Assembly (NCBI RefSeq): GCF_040958095.1
Contig: NC_091172.1
Span: forward strand, 8,275,111-8,339,110
Origin: Procambarus clarkii
Lineage: Eukaryota; Arthropoda; Malacostraca; Decapoda; Cambaridae
Direction of reading: 5' to 3'
Length of the DNA: 64,000 bases
Each line of letters opens with the position of its first letter. Positions within the stretch are counted from its first letter, which is position 1. The position numbers and the translations under genes were made by a program. Below the pieces are notes generated by a model. It was not told where the DNA came from. It was given only the letters and a program-made list of their open reading frames with translations, and ran no database searches. Shown piece after piece: positions 35,235 through 49,542 of the stretch.

Positions 35235-38200
35235 CTGCCACCTTAAAAATTGTAAAGGACCCATCCTGAAGAAGGTTTAGCTATGCTGCCACCTGTTTAA
35301 GGGTCAATTTTTTTCAGCGTCCAAAATTTCTGCTTTGGACTTAGATTTATCATAGAATAAAAATGCCTCATTGTGATCTTAATAATTTCTTTTTTGAAAA
35401 AATACTCTTTGCCATGTTAAGGAATTCTTATGTAGAAAATATACACGCTCTCCTATGTTTTTTTTAATCATATCAATTCCATTTTCAGACAATATGATCA
35501 GTAAGCATATTCCCCATCTAAAATTATAATTCCTAAACCAGACTCCCTCATACCCTCACACCAACTTTCTCCACCCATATCTCATCACCACTCTTATCTG
35601 TGTCCCTCCCTACGATTTCACATCTTTAATTATCTGCCTTATGATCAATTTTTGCACTCACTACTTCCCCCTAACCTCTCCTTACCCCCTTCTCAGCTTC
35701 GTTCGCAAAAAATTAAAATGTATTTACATCTCTGTCACTTTTTAATTAGTCTCTTATTACCGTTCTACATGTCATCTGTAGTAAAAATAAAAATCAATTA
35801 ATTTTAGTATCTTTGCCTTAATTCAATAATCGACAGTGATTTCAGGACAACTCTCGGCTGTGGCCCTATTTCCAGATTTGCCAAACATAGTTATTAGAAA
35901 AACAGGTCAACTCTTAACTGTTCCCTTCACTGAACATCTTTAAGAGTTCCAATACATGTCCACTGCCTTAGTTATCTTTTTCAACTTTTTTATTAACAGT
36001 ACCAGTTCCCAACATTAAATATCTTTATTTCGGACTTAGCAAAAATATAATAATTTAATTACCGAGCTCTGGCTCATGTCCTCCATCTTAGTTCGCTCTT
36101 CTAACATTGCCATAATGAGGTCAATTTTCACGAAATTTAAAATCGCTATATATCTGACGTAGTAAAGGAGATATAGTTAATTTATAATCTCTAGCTCCTA
36201 TGCCTGCCTTAGTTCACTCCCATAACTGCTATTTACAGATCAGTTTTCTTAAGATTTAATAACATATAATCTGAGCACAGTATACTAAAACAAAGGAGAT
36301 GACAATCTCCAGATCTTTTAGCACCCTCAGTTGTTTCTCAAAACTTTGTTAACAGATCAATTTCCTGCACATTTAGAACAGAGTTACTATTGACAATGTA
36401 AAATTAATCGATGTGCAATAGCTGGTGGAGTCGTTTTTGGTGGTACCATTACTGATATTACCGTGGATTGTAGTTAAGTGGCTGTCAGTGTCGTGGCACG
36501 AGAAGTAGAAATGACAACGTAGCTGAAATTGGCGGTTTTGGGCCCCATTTTCAGCTACGCTGCCACCTTAAAACTTATAATATACACGCTCTCCTATGTT
36601 TTTTTTAATCATATCAATTCCATTTTCAGACAATATGATCAGTAAGCATATTCCCCATCTAAAATTATAATTCCTAAACCAGACTCCCTCATACCCTCAC
36701 ACCAACTTTCTCCACCCATATCTCATCACCACTGTTATCTGTGTCCCTCCCTACGATTTCACATCTTTAATTATCTGCCTTATGATCAATTTTTGCACTC
36801 ACTACTTCTCCCTAACCTCTCCTTACCCCCTTCTCAGCTTCGTTCGCAAAAAATTAAAATGTATTCACATCTCTGTCACTTTTTAATTAGTCTCTTATTA
36901 CCGTTCTACATGTCATCTGTAGTAAAAATAAAAATCAATTAATTTTAGTTTCTTTGCCTTAATTCAATAATCGACAGTGATTTCAGGACAACTCTCGGCT
37001 GTGGCCCTATTTCCATATTTGCCAAACATAGTTATTAGAAAAACAGGTCAACTCTTAACTGTTCCCTTCACTGAACATCTTAAGAGTTCCAATACATGTC
37101 CACTGCCTTAGTTTTCTTTTTCAACTTTTTTATTAACAGTACCAGTTCCCAACATTAAATATCTTTATTTCGGACTTAGCAAAAATATAATAATTTAATT
37201 ACCGAGCTCTGGCTCATGTCCTCCATCTTAGTTCGCTCTTCTAACATTGCCATAATGAGGTCAATTTTCACGAAATTTAAAATAGCTATATATCTGACGT
37301 AGTAAAGGAGATATAGTTAATTTATAATCTCTAGCTCCTATGCCTGCCTTAGTTCACTCCCATAACTGCTATTTACAGATCAGTTTTCTTAAGATTTAAT
37401 AACATGTAATCTGAGCACAGTATACTAAAACAAAGGAGATGACAATCTCCAGATCTTTTAGCACCCTCAGTTGTTTCTCAAAACTTTGTTAACAGATCAA
37501 TTTCCTGCACATTTAGAACAGAGTTACTATTGACAATGTAAAATTAATCGATGTGCAATAGCTGGTGGTGTCGTTATTGGTGGTACCATTACTGATATTA
37601 CCGTGGATTGTAGTTAAGTGGCTGTCAGTGTCGTGGCACGAGAAGTAGAAATGACAACGTATCTGAAATTGGCGGTTTTGGGCCCCATTTTCAGCTACGC
37701 TGCCACATTAAAACTTGTAGAGGACCCATCCTGAAGAAGGTTTAGCTATGCTGCCACCTGTTTTAGGGTAAATTTTTTTTAGCATCCCAACTCTTTGCTG
37801 TGGACTTAGATTTATCATAGAATAAAAATTCCTCATTGTGATCTTAATTTGTTTTTTGAAAAAAATACTCTTTGCCATATTAAGGAATTCTTATGTAGAA
37901 AATATACACGCTCTCCTATATTGTTTTTTAATTATATGAATTCCATTTTCAGACAATATGATCGGTAAGAGTTTGTGAGGATATTCCCCATCTAAAATTA
38001 TAATTCTTAAACTCGACTCCCCCATACCCTCGCACCACCTTTCTCCGCCCACATCTTATCACTACTCCTATCTCAGTCCCTCCCTACGATTTCATAGCTT
38101 TAATTATCTGCTTTATGATCAATTTTTGCACTCACTACATAACCCTAACCTCTCTATACACCCTTCTCAGCTTCGTTCAAAAAAAAAAAAAAAGTATTCA

Positions 38201-38977
38201 CATGTCACTTATTAATTATTCTCTTGTTACCGTTCTACATCTCATCTCTAGTAAAAACTAAAATCAATCAATTTAAGCTTCTTTGCCTCAATTCAATAAT
38301 CGACATAATGATTTCAGGAGAATTCTCGGCTGTGGCCCTATTTCCATATTTGCCAAACTTAGTTATTAGAAAAACATCAGGTCAACTTTTAACTGTTGCA
38401 TTCATTGAACATCTTTTTGAGTTCCGGCTCATATCCACTGCCTTAGTTTTCTCTTTCAACTTTTTTATTAACAGTACCAGTTCCCAATATTATAAATATC
38501 TTTATTTCAGACTTAGCCAAATATATAATAATATAATTACCAAGCTCTGTCTCATGTCCTCCATCTTAGTTCGCTCATATAACATTGCCACAACAAGGTC
38601 CATTTCCACGAAATTTAAAACTGCAATATATCTGACGTACTAAACGAGATAATATTAGTTAATAAGCTCTAGCTCCTGTGCCTGCCTTAGTTCACTCCTA
38701 TAACTTTGCAATTTACAGATCAGTTTCCATAAGATTTAAAAACATGTATTGTGTGCACAGTATACTAAAACAAGAAGAGATGACAATCTCCATATCTTTT
38801 AGTCACCCCTAGTTGTTTCTCATAATTTTGTTAACAGATCAATTTCCAACACATTTAGAACATAGTTATTTCCGACATAGTAAAACTTAAACGTTGATGA
38901 TAGTAGCCTAGCTGGTGGTAGCATGTATTGTAGTAAAGTGGCTGATAGCGCTGTGGCTGGTGAAGTAGTAATGACAA
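35193..38977. repeat. Satellite: irregular unit A-B-B' (3,785 bp)
   Basis: Hairpins lie at 35193 (A-type), 36518 (B) and 37658 (B'), and the next A-type is at 38978. The B to B' spacing is 1,140 bp rather than about 1,320. At about 36575 AAAACTT joins directly to ATATACACGCTCTCC, so about 180 bp is missing, including GGACCCATCCTGAAGAAGG and the second GCTGCCACC block. The B' hairpin has CGTATCTG for CGTAGCTG. The following A monomer has the 139-codon frame at 38224-38643. Confidence 0.92.
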
Positions 38978-41622
38978 CGTAGCTGAAATTGGCGGTTTTG
39001 GGCCCCAGTTTCAGCTACGCTGCCACCTTAAAAATTGTAAAGGACCCATCCTGAAGAAGGTTTAGCTATGCTGCCACCTGTTTAAGGGTCAATTTTTTTC
39101 GGCGTCCAAAATTTTTGCTTTGGACTTAGATTTATCATAGAATAAAAATTCCTCATTGTGATCTTAATAATTCCTTTTTTGAAAAAATACTCTTTGCCAT
39201 GTTAAAGAATTCTTATGTAGAAAATATACACGCTCTCCTATGTTTTTTTTAATCATATCAATTCCATTTTCAGACAATATGATCAGTAAGCATATTCCCC
39301 ATCTAAAATTATAATTCCTAAACCAGACTCCCTCATACCCTCACACCAACTTTCTCCACCCATATCTCATCACCACTCTTATCTGTGTCCCTCCCTACGA
39401 TTTCACATCTTTAATTATCTGCCTTATGATCAATTTTTGCACTCACTACTTCCCCCTAACCTCTCCTTACCCCCTTCTCAGCTTCGTTCGCAAAAAATTA
39501 AAATGTATTCACATCTCTGTCACTTTTTAATTAGTCTCTTATTACCGTTCTACATGTCATCTGTAGTAAAAATAAAAATCAATTAATTTTAGTTTCTTTG
39601 CCTTAATTCAATAATCGACAGTGATTTCAGGACAACTCTCGGCTATGGCCCTATTTCCATATTTGCCAAACATAGTTATTAGAAAAACAGGTCAACTCTT
39701 AACTGTTCCCTTCACTGAACATCTTTAAGAGTTCCAATACATGTCCACTGCCTTAGTTTTCTTTTTCAACTTTTTTATTAACAGTACCAGTTCCCAACAT
39801 TAAATATCTTTATTTCGGACTTAGCAAAAATATAATAATTTAATTACCGAGCTCTGGCTCATGTCCTCCATCTTAGTTCGCTCTTCTAACATTGCCATAA
39901 TGAGGTCAATTTTCACGAAATTTAAAATAGCTATATATCTGACGTAGTAAAGGAGATATAGTTAATTTATAATCTCTAGCTCCTATGCCTGCCTTAGTTC
40001 ACTCCCATAACTGCTATTTACAGATCAGTTTTCTTAAGATTTAATAACATGTAATCTGAGCACAGTATACTAAAACAAAGGAGATGACAATCTCCAGATC
40101 TTTTAGCACCCTCAGTTGTTTCTCAAAACTTTGTTAACAGATCAATTTCCTGCACATTTAGAACAGAGTTACTATTGACAATGTAAAATTAATCGATGTG
40201 CAATAGCTGGTGGTGTCGTTATTGGTGGTACCATTACTGATATTACCGTGGATTGTAGTTAAGTGGCTGTCAGTGTCGTGGCACGAGAAGTAGAAATGAC
40301 AACGTAGCTGAAATTGGCGGTTTTGGGCCCCATTTTCAGCTACGCTGCCACCTTAAAACTTGTAGAGGACCCATCCTGAAGAAGGTTTAGCTATGCTGCC
40401 ACCTGTTTTAGGGTAAATTTTTTTTAGCATCCCAACTCTTTGCTGTGGACTTAGATTTATCATAGAATAAAAATTCCTCATTGTGATCTTAATTTGTTTT
40501 TTGAAAAAAATACTCTTTGCCATGTTAAGGAATTCTTATGTAGAAAATATACACGCTCTCCTATATTGTTTTTTAATTATATGAATTCCATTTTCAGACA
40601 ATATGATCGGTAAGAGTTTGTGAGGATATTCCCAATCTAAAATTATAATTCTTAAACTCGACTCCCCCATACCCTCGCACCACCTTTCTCCGCCCACATC
40701 TTATCACTACTCGTATCTCAGTCCCTCCCTACGATTTCATAGCTTTAATTATCTGCTTTATGATCAATTTTTGCACTCACTACATAACCCTAACCTCTCT
40801 ATACACCCTTCTCAGCTTCGTTCAAAAAAAAAAAAAAAGTATTCACATGTCACTTATTAATTATTCTCTTGTTACCGTTCTACATCTCATCTCTAGTAAA
40901 AACTAAAATCAATCAATTTAAGCTTCTTTGCCTCAATTCAATAATCGACATAATGATTTCAGGAGAATTCTCGGCTGTGGCCCTATTTCCATATTTGCCA
41001 AACTTAGTTATTAGAAAAACATCAGGTCAACTTTTAACTGTTGCATTCATTGAACATCTTTTTGAGTTCCGGCTCATATCCACTGCCTTAGTTTTCTCTT
41101 TCAACTTTTTTATTAACAGTACCAGTTCCCAATATTATAAATATCTTTATTTCAGACTTAGCCAAATATATAATAATATAATTACCAAGCTCTGTCTCAT
41201 GTCCTCCATCTTAGTTCGCTCATATAACATTGCCACAACAAGGTCCATTTCCACGAAATTTAAAACTGCAATATATCTGACGTACTAAACGAGATAATAT
41301 TAGTTAATAAGCTCTAGCTCCTGTGCCTGCCTTAGTTCACTCCTATAACTTTGCAATTTACAGATCAGTTTCCATAAGATTTAAAAACATGTATTGTGTG
41401 CACAGTATACTAAAACAAAAAGAGATGACAATCTCCAGATCTTTTAGTCACCCCTAGTTGTTTCTCATAATTTTGTTAACAGATCAATTTCCAACACATT
41501 TAGAACATAGTTATTTCCGACATAGTAAAACTTAAACGTTGATGATAGTAGCCTAGCTGGTGGTAGCATGTATTGTAGTAAAGTGGCTGATAGCGCTGTG
41601 GCTGGTGAAGTAGTAATGACAA
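38978..41622. repeat. Satellite dimer (2,645 bp)
   Basis: Regular A-hairpin to A-hairpin unit. Its B monomer has GGCGTCCAAAATTTTTGC near 39100 and the GCTATGGCCC variant at 39643. The frame in A is 40869-41288 with Lys-Thr-Ser (AAAACATCA). Confidence 0.93.
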
Positions 41623-44259
41623 CGTAGCTGAAATTGGCGGTTTTGGGCCCCAGTTTCAGCTACGCTGCCACCTTAAAAATTGTAAAGGACCCATCCTGAA
41701 GAAGGTTTAGCTATGCTGCCACCTGTTTAAGGGTCAATTTTTTTCAGCGTCCAAAATTTCTGCTTTGGACTTAGATTTATCATAGAATAAAAATTCCTCA
41801 TTGTGATCTTAATCATTTCTTTTTTGAAAAAATACTCTTTGCCATGTTAAGGAATTCTTATGTAGAAAATATACACGCTCTCCTATGTTTTTTTTAATCA
41901 TATCAATTCCATTTTCAGACAATATGATCAGTAAGCATATTCCCCATCTAAAATTATAATTCCTAAACCAGACTCCCTCATACCAACTTTCTCCACCCAT
42001 ATCTCATCACCACTGTTATCTGTGTCCCTCCCTACGATTTCACATCTTTAATTATCTGCCTTATGATCAATTTTTGCACTCACTACTTCCCCCTAACCTC
42101 TCCTTACCCCCTTCTCAGCTTCGTTCGCAAAAAATTAAAATGTATTCACATCTCTGTCACTTTTTAATTAGTCTCTTATTACCGTTCTACATGTCATCTG
42201 TAGTAAAAATAAAAATCAATTAATTTTAGTTTCTTTGCCTTAATTCAATAATCGACAGTGATTTCAGGACAACTCTCGGCTGTGGCCCTATTTCCATATT
42301 TGCCAAACATAGTTATTAGAAAAACAGGTCAACTCTTAACTGTTCCCTTCACTGAACATCTTTAAGAGTTCCAATACATGTCCACTGCCTTAGTTTTCTT
42401 TTTCAACTTTTTTATTAACAGTACCAGTTCCCAACATTAAATATCTTTATTTCGGACTTAGCAAAAATATAATAATTTAATTACCGAGCTCTGGCTCATG
42501 TCCTCCATCTTAGTTCGCTCTTCTAACATTGCCATAATGAGGTCAATTTTCACGAAATTTAAAATAGCTATATATTTGACGTAGTAAAGGAGATATAGTT
42601 AATTTATAATCTCTAGCTCCTATGCCTGCCTTAGTTCACTCCCATAACTGCTATTTACAGATTAGTTTTCTTAAGATTTAATAACATGTAATCTGAGCAC
42701 AGTATACTAAAACAAAGGAGATGACAATCTCCAGATCTTTTAGCACCCTCAGTTGTTTCTCAAAACTTTGTTAACAGATCAATTTCCTGCACATTTAGAA
42801 CAGAGTTACTATTGACAATGTAAAATTAATCGATGTGCAATAGCTGGTGGTGTCGTTATTGGTGGTACCATTACTGATATTACCGTGGATTGTAGTTAAG
42901 TGGCTGTCAGTGTCGTGGCACGAGAAGTAGAAATGACAACGTAGCTGAAATTGGCGGTTTTGGGCCCCATTTTCAGCTACGCTGCCACCTTAAAACTTGT
43001 AGAGGACCCATCCTGAAGAAGGTTTAGCTATGCTGCCACCTGTTTTAGGGTAAATTTTTTTTAGCATCCCAACTCTTTGCTGTGGACTTAGATTTATCAT
43101 AGAATAAAAATTCCTCATTGTGATCTTAATTTGTTTTTTGAAAAAAATACTCTTTGCCATGTTAAGGAATTCTTATGTAGAAAATATACACGCTCTCCTA
43201 TATTGTTTTTTAATTATATGAATTCCATTTTCAGACAATATGATCGGTAAGAGTTTGTGAGGATATTCCCAATCTAAAATTATAATTCTTAAACTCGACT
43301 CCCCCATACCCTCGCACCACCTTTCTCCGCCCACATCTTATCACTACTCGTATCTCAGTCCCTCCCTACGATTTCATAGCTTTAATTATCTGCTTTATGA
43401 TCAATTTTTGCACTCACTACATAACCCTAACCTCTCTATACACCCTTCTCAGCTTCGTTCAAAAAAAAAAAAAAAGTATTCACATGTCACTTATTAATTA
43501 TTCTCTTGTTACCGTTCTACATCTCATCTCTAGTAAAAACTAAAATCAATCAATTTAAGCTTCTTTGCCTCAATTCAATAATCGACATAATGATTTCAGG
43601 AGAATTCTCGGCTGTGGCCCTATTTCCATATTTGCCAAACTTAGTTATTAGAAAAACATCAGGTCAACTTTTAACTGTTGCATTCATTGAACATCTTTTT
43701 GAGTTCCGGCTCATATCCACTGCCTTAGTTTTCTCTTTCAACTTTTTTATTAACAGTACCAGTTCCCAATATTATAAATATCTTTATTTCAGACTTAGCC
43801 AAATATATAATAATATAATTACCAAGCTCTGTCTCATGTCCTCCATCTTAGTTCGCTCATATAACATTGCCACAACAAGGTCCATTTCCACGAAATTTAA
43901 AACTGCAATATATCTGACGTACTAAACGAGATAATATTAGTTAATAAGCTCTAGCTCCTGTGCCTGCCTTAGTTCACTCCTATAACTTTGCAATTTACAG
44001 ATCAGTTTCCATAAGATTTAAAAACATGTATTGTGTGCACAGTATACTAAAACAAAAAGAGATGACAATCTCCAGATCTTTTAGTCACCCCTAGTTGTTT
44101 CTCATAATTTTGTTAACAGATCAATTTCCAACACATTTAGAACATAGTTATTTCCGACATAGTAAAACTTAAACGTTGATGATAGTAGCCTAGCTGGTGG
44201 TAGCATGTATTGTAGTAAAGTGGCTGATAGCGCTGTGGCTGGTGAAGTAGTAATGACAA
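41623..44259. repeat. Satellite dimer (2,637 bp, 8-bp deletion)
   Basis: Lacks the eight bases CTCACACC near 41984, which accounts for the shorter period. It also has AATCATTTCT and ATATTTGACG. The frame in A is 43506-43925. It is almost identical to the next unit. Confidence 0.93.
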
Positions 44260-46896
44260 CGTAGCTGAAATTGGCGGTTTTGGGCCCCAGTTTCAGCTAC
44301 GCTGCCACCTTAAAAATTGTAAAGGACCCATCCTGAAGAAGGTTTAGCTATGCTGCCACCTGTTTAAGGGTCAATTTTTTTCAGCGTCCAAAATTTCTGC
44401 TTTGGACTTAGATTTATCATAGAATAAAAATTCCTCATTGTGATCTTAATCATTTCTTTTTTGAAAAAATACTCTTTGCCATGTTAAGGAATTCTTATGT
44501 AGAAAATATACACGCTCTCCTATGTTTTTTTTAATCATATCAATTCCATTTTCAGACAATATGATCAGTAAGCATATTCCCCATCTAAAATTATAATTCC
44601 TAAACCAGACTCCCTCATACCAACTTTCTCCACCCATATCTCATCACCACTGTTATCTGTGTCCCTCCCTACGATTTCACATCTTTAATTATCTGCCTTA
44701 TGATCAATTTTTGCACTCACTACTTCCCCCTAACCTCTCCTTACCCCCTTCTCAGCTTCGTTCGCAAAAAATTAAAATGTATTCACATCTCTGTCACTTT
44801 TTAATTAGTCTCTTATTACCGTTCTACATGTCATCTGTAGTAAAAATAAAAATCAATTAATTTTAGTTTCTTTGCCTTAATTCAATAATCGACAGTGATT
44901 TCAGGACAACTCTCGGCTGTGGCCCTATTTCCATATTTGCCAAACATAGTTATTAGAAAAACAGGTCAACTCTTAACTGTTCCCTTCACTGAACATCTTT
45001 AAGAGTTCCAATACATGTCCACTGCCTTAGTTTTCTTTTTCAACTTTTTTATTAACAGTACCAGTTCCCAACATTAAATATCTTTATTTCGGACTTAGCA
45101 AAAATATAATAATTTAATTACCGAGCTCTGGCTCATGTCCTCCATCTTAGTTCGCTCTTCTAACATTGCCATAATGAGGTCAATTTTCACGAAATTTAAA
45201 ATAGCTATATATTTGACGTAGTAAAGGAGATATAGTTAATTTATAATCTCTAGCTCCTATGCCTGCCTTAGTTCACTCCCATAACTGCTATTTACAGATT
45301 AGTTTTCTTAAGATTTAATAACATGTAATCTGAGCACAGTATACTAAAACAAAGGAGATGACAATCTCCAGATCTTTTAGCACCCTCAGTTGTTTCTCAA
45401 AACTTTGTTAACAGATCAATTTCCTGCACATTTAGAACAGAGTTACTATTGACAATGTAAAATTAATCGATGTGCAATAGCTGGTGGTGTCGTTATTGGT
45501 GGTACCATTACTGATATTACCGTGGATTGTAGTTAAGTGGCTGTCAGTGTCGTGGCACGAGAAGTAGAAATGACAACGTAGCTGAAATTGGCGGTTTTGG
45601 GCCCCATTTTCAGCTACGCTGCCACCTTAAAACTTGTAGAGGACCCATCCTGAAGAAGGTTTAGCTATGCTGCCACCTGTTTTAGGGTAAATTTTTTTTA
45701 GCATCCCAACTCTTTGCTGTGGACTTAGATTTATCATAGAATAAAAATTCCTCATTGTGATCTTAATTTGTTTTTTGAAAAAAATACTCTTTGCCATGTT
45801 AAGGAATTCTTATGTAGAAAATATACACGCTCTCCTATATTGTTTTTTAATTATATGAATTCCATTTTCAGACAATATGATCGGTAAGAGTTTGTGAGGA
45901 TATTCCCAATCTAAAATTATAATTCTTAAACTCGACTCCCCCATACCCTCGCACCACCTTTCTCCGCCCACATCTTATCACTACTCGTATCTCAGTCCCT
46001 CCCTACGATTTCATAGCTTTAATTATCTGCTTTATGATCAATTTTTGCACTCACTACATAACCCTAACCTCTCTATACACCCTTCTCAGCTTCGTTCAAA
46101 AAAAAAAAAAAAGTATTCACATGTCACTTATTAATTATTCTCTTGTTACCGTTCTACATCTCATCTCTAGTAAAAACTAAAATCAATCAATTTAAGCTTC
46201 TTTGCCTCAATTCAATAATCGACATAATGATTTCAGGAGAATTCTCGGCTGTGGCCCTATTTCCATATTTGCCAAACTTAGTTATTAGAAAAATATCAGG
46301 TCAACTTTTAACTGTTGCATTCATTGAACATCTTTTTGAGTTCCGGCTCATATCCACTGCCTTAGTTTTCTCTTTCAACTTTTTTATTAACAGTACCAGT
46401 TCCCAATATTATAAATATCTTTATTTCAGACTTAGCCAAATATATAATAATATAATTACCAAGCTCTGTCTCATGTCCTCCATCTTAGTTCGCTCATATA
46501 ACATTGCCACAACAAGGTCCATTTCCACGAAATTTAAAACTGCAATATATCTGACGTACTAAACGAGATAATATTAGTTAATAAGCTCTAGCTCCTGTGC
46601 CTGCCTTAGTTCACTCCTATAACTTTGCAATTTACAGATCAGTTTCCATAAGATTTAAAAACATGTATTGTGTGCACAGTATACTAAAACAAAAAGAGAT
46701 GACAATCTCCAGATCTTTTAGTCACCCCTAGTTGTTTCTCATAATTTTGTTAACAGATCAATTTCCAACACATTTAGAACATAGTTATTTCCGACATAGT
46801 AAAACTTAAACGTTGATGATAGTAGCCTAGCTGGTGGTAGCATGTATTGTAGTAAAGTGGCTGATAGCGCTGTGGCTGGTGAAGTAGTAATGACAA
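44260..46896. repeat. Satellite dimer (2,637 bp, 8-bp deletion)
   Basis: Shares the 8-bp deletion and B-monomer variants with the preceding unit. Its A monomer (frame 46143-46562) has AAAATATCA (Lys-Ile-Ser), as do the following units. Confidence 0.93.
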
Positions 46897-49542
46897 CGTA
46901 GCTGAAATTGGCGGTTTTGGGCCCCAGTTTCAGCTACGCTGCCACCTTAAAAATTGTAAAGGACCCATCCTGAAGAAGGTTTAGCTATGCTGCCACCTGT
47001 TTAAGGGTCAATTTTTTTCAGCGTCCAAAATTTCTGCTTTGGACTTAGATTTATCATAGAATAAAAATTCCTCATTGTGATCTTAATAATTTCTTTTTTG
47101 AAAAAATACTCTTTGCCATGTTAAGGAATTCTCATGTAGAAAATATACACGCTCTCCTATGTTTTTTTTAATCATATCAATTCCATTTTCAGACAATATG
47201 ATCAGTAAGCATATTCCCCATCTAAAATTATAATTCCTAAACCAGACTCCCTCATACCCTCACACCAACTTTCTCCACCCATATCTCATCACCACTCTTA
47301 TCTGTGTCCCTCCCTACGATTTCACATCTTTAATTATCTGCCTTATGATCAATTTTTGCACTCACTACTTCCCCCTAACCTCTCCTTACCCCCTTCTCAG
47401 CTTCGTTCGCAAAAAATTAAAATGTATTCACATCTCTGTCACTTTTTAATTAGTCTCTTATTACCGTTCTACATGTCATCTGTAGTAAAAATAAAAATCA
47501 ATTAATTTTAGTTTCTTTGCCTTAATTCAATAATCGACAGTGATTTCAGGACAACTCTCGGCTATGGCCCTATTTCCATATTTGCCAAACATAGTTATTA
47601 GAAAAACAGGTCAACTCTTAACTGTTCCCTTCACTGAACATCTTTAAGAGTTCCAATACATGTCCACTGCCTTAGTTTTCTTTTTCAACTTTTTTATTAA
47701 CAGTACCAGTTCCCAACATTAAATATCTTTATTTCGGACTTAGCAAAAATATAATAATTTAATTACCGAGCTCTGGCTCATGTCCTCCATCTTAGTTCGC
47801 TCTTCTAACATTGCCATAATGAGGTCAATTTTCACGAAATTTAAAATAGCTATATATCTGACGTAGTAAAGGAGATATAGTTAATTTATAATCTCTAGCT
47901 CCTATGCCTGCCTTAGTTCACTCCCATAACTGCTATTTACAGATCAGTTTTCTTAAAGATTTAATAACATGTAATCTGAGCACAGTATACTAAAGCAAAG
48001 GAGATGACAATCTCCAGATCTTTTAGCACCCTCAGTTGTTTCTCAAAACTTTGTTAACAGATCAATTTCCTGCACATTTAGAACAGAGTTACTATTGACA
48101 ATGTAAAATTAATCGATGTGCAATAGCTGGTGGTGTCGTTATTGGTGGTACCATTACTGATATTACCGTGGATTGTAGTTAAGTGGCTGTCAGTGTCGTG
48201 GCACGAGAAGTAGAAATGACAACGTAGCTGAAATTGGCGGTTTTGGGCCCCATTTTCAGCTACGCTGCCACCTTAAAACTTGTAGAGGACCCATCCTGAA
48301 GAAGGTTTAGCTATGCTGCCACCTGTTTTAGGGTAAATTTTTTTTAGCATCCCAACTCTTTGCTGTGGACTTAGATTTATCATAGAATAAAAATTCCTCA
48401 TTGTGATCTTAATTTGTTTTTTGAAAAAAATACTCTTTGCCATGTTAAGGAATTCTTATGTAGAAAATATACACGCTCTCCTATATTGTTTTTTAATTAT
48501 ATGAATTCCATTTTCAGACAATATGATCGGTAAGAGTTTGTGAGGATATTCCCAATCTAAAATTATAATTCTTAAACTCGACTCCCCCATACCCTCGCAC
48601 CACCTTTCTCCGCCCACATCTTATCACTACTCGTATCTCAGTCCCTCCCTACGATTTCATAGCTTTAATTATCTGCTTTATGATCAATTTTTGCACTCAC
48701 TACATAACCCTAACCTCTCTATACACCCTTCTCAGCTTCGTTCAAAAAAAAAAAAAAAGTATTCACATGTCACTTATTAATTATTCTCTTGTTACCGTTC
48801 TACATCTCATCTCTAGTAAAAACTAAAATCAATCAATTTAAGCTTCTTTGCCTCAATTCAATAATCGACATAATGATTTCAGGAGAATTCTCGGCTGTGG
48901 CCCTATTTCCATATTTGCCAAACTTAGTTATTAGAAAAATATCAGGTCAACTTTTAACTGTTGCATTCATTGAACATCTTTTTGAGTTCCGGCTCATATC
49001 CACTGCCTTAGTTTTCTCTTTCAACTTTTTTATTAACAGTACCAGTTCCCAATATTATAAATATCTTTATTTCAGACTTAGCCAAATATATAATAATATA
49101 ATTACCAAGCTCTGTCTCATGTCCTCCATCTTAGTTCGCTCATATAACATTGCCACAACAAGGTCCATTTCCACGAAATTTAAAACTGCAATATATCTGA
49201 CGTACTAAACGAGATAATATTAGTTAATAAGCTCTAGCTCCTGTGCCTGCCTTAGTTCACTCCTATAACTTTGCAATTTACAGATCAGTTTCCATAAGAT
49301 TTAAAAACATGTATTGTGTGCACAGTATACTAAAACAAAAAGAGATGACAATCTCCAGATCTTTTAGTCACCCCTAGTTGTTTCTCATAATTTTGTTAAC
49401 AGATCAATTTCCAACACATTTAGAACATAGTTATTTCCGACATAGTAAAACTTAAACGTTGATGATAGTAGCCTAGCTGGTGGTAGCATGTATTGTAGTA
49501 AAGTGGCTGATAGCGCTGTGGCTGGTGAAGTAGTAATGACAA
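46897..49542. repeat. Satellite dimer (2,646 bp)
   Basis: Marked by TTCTCATGTAG near 47130, GCTATGGCCC, CTTAAAGATTT near 47952 and TAAAGCAAAG. Frame in A: 48789-49208. Confidence 0.93.

Noticed and set aside
38140..38156. Telomere-like motif (AACCCTAACC) in each A monomer
   Set aside because: Only a single partial copy occurs per unit. There is no tandem TTAGG array.
38224..38643. A multi-copy gene family in the 38-64 kb region
   Set aside because: Most copies lack an ATG, the frame is not kept in the homologous B monomers, no domain is recognisable, and near-identity is explained by satellite homogenisation.
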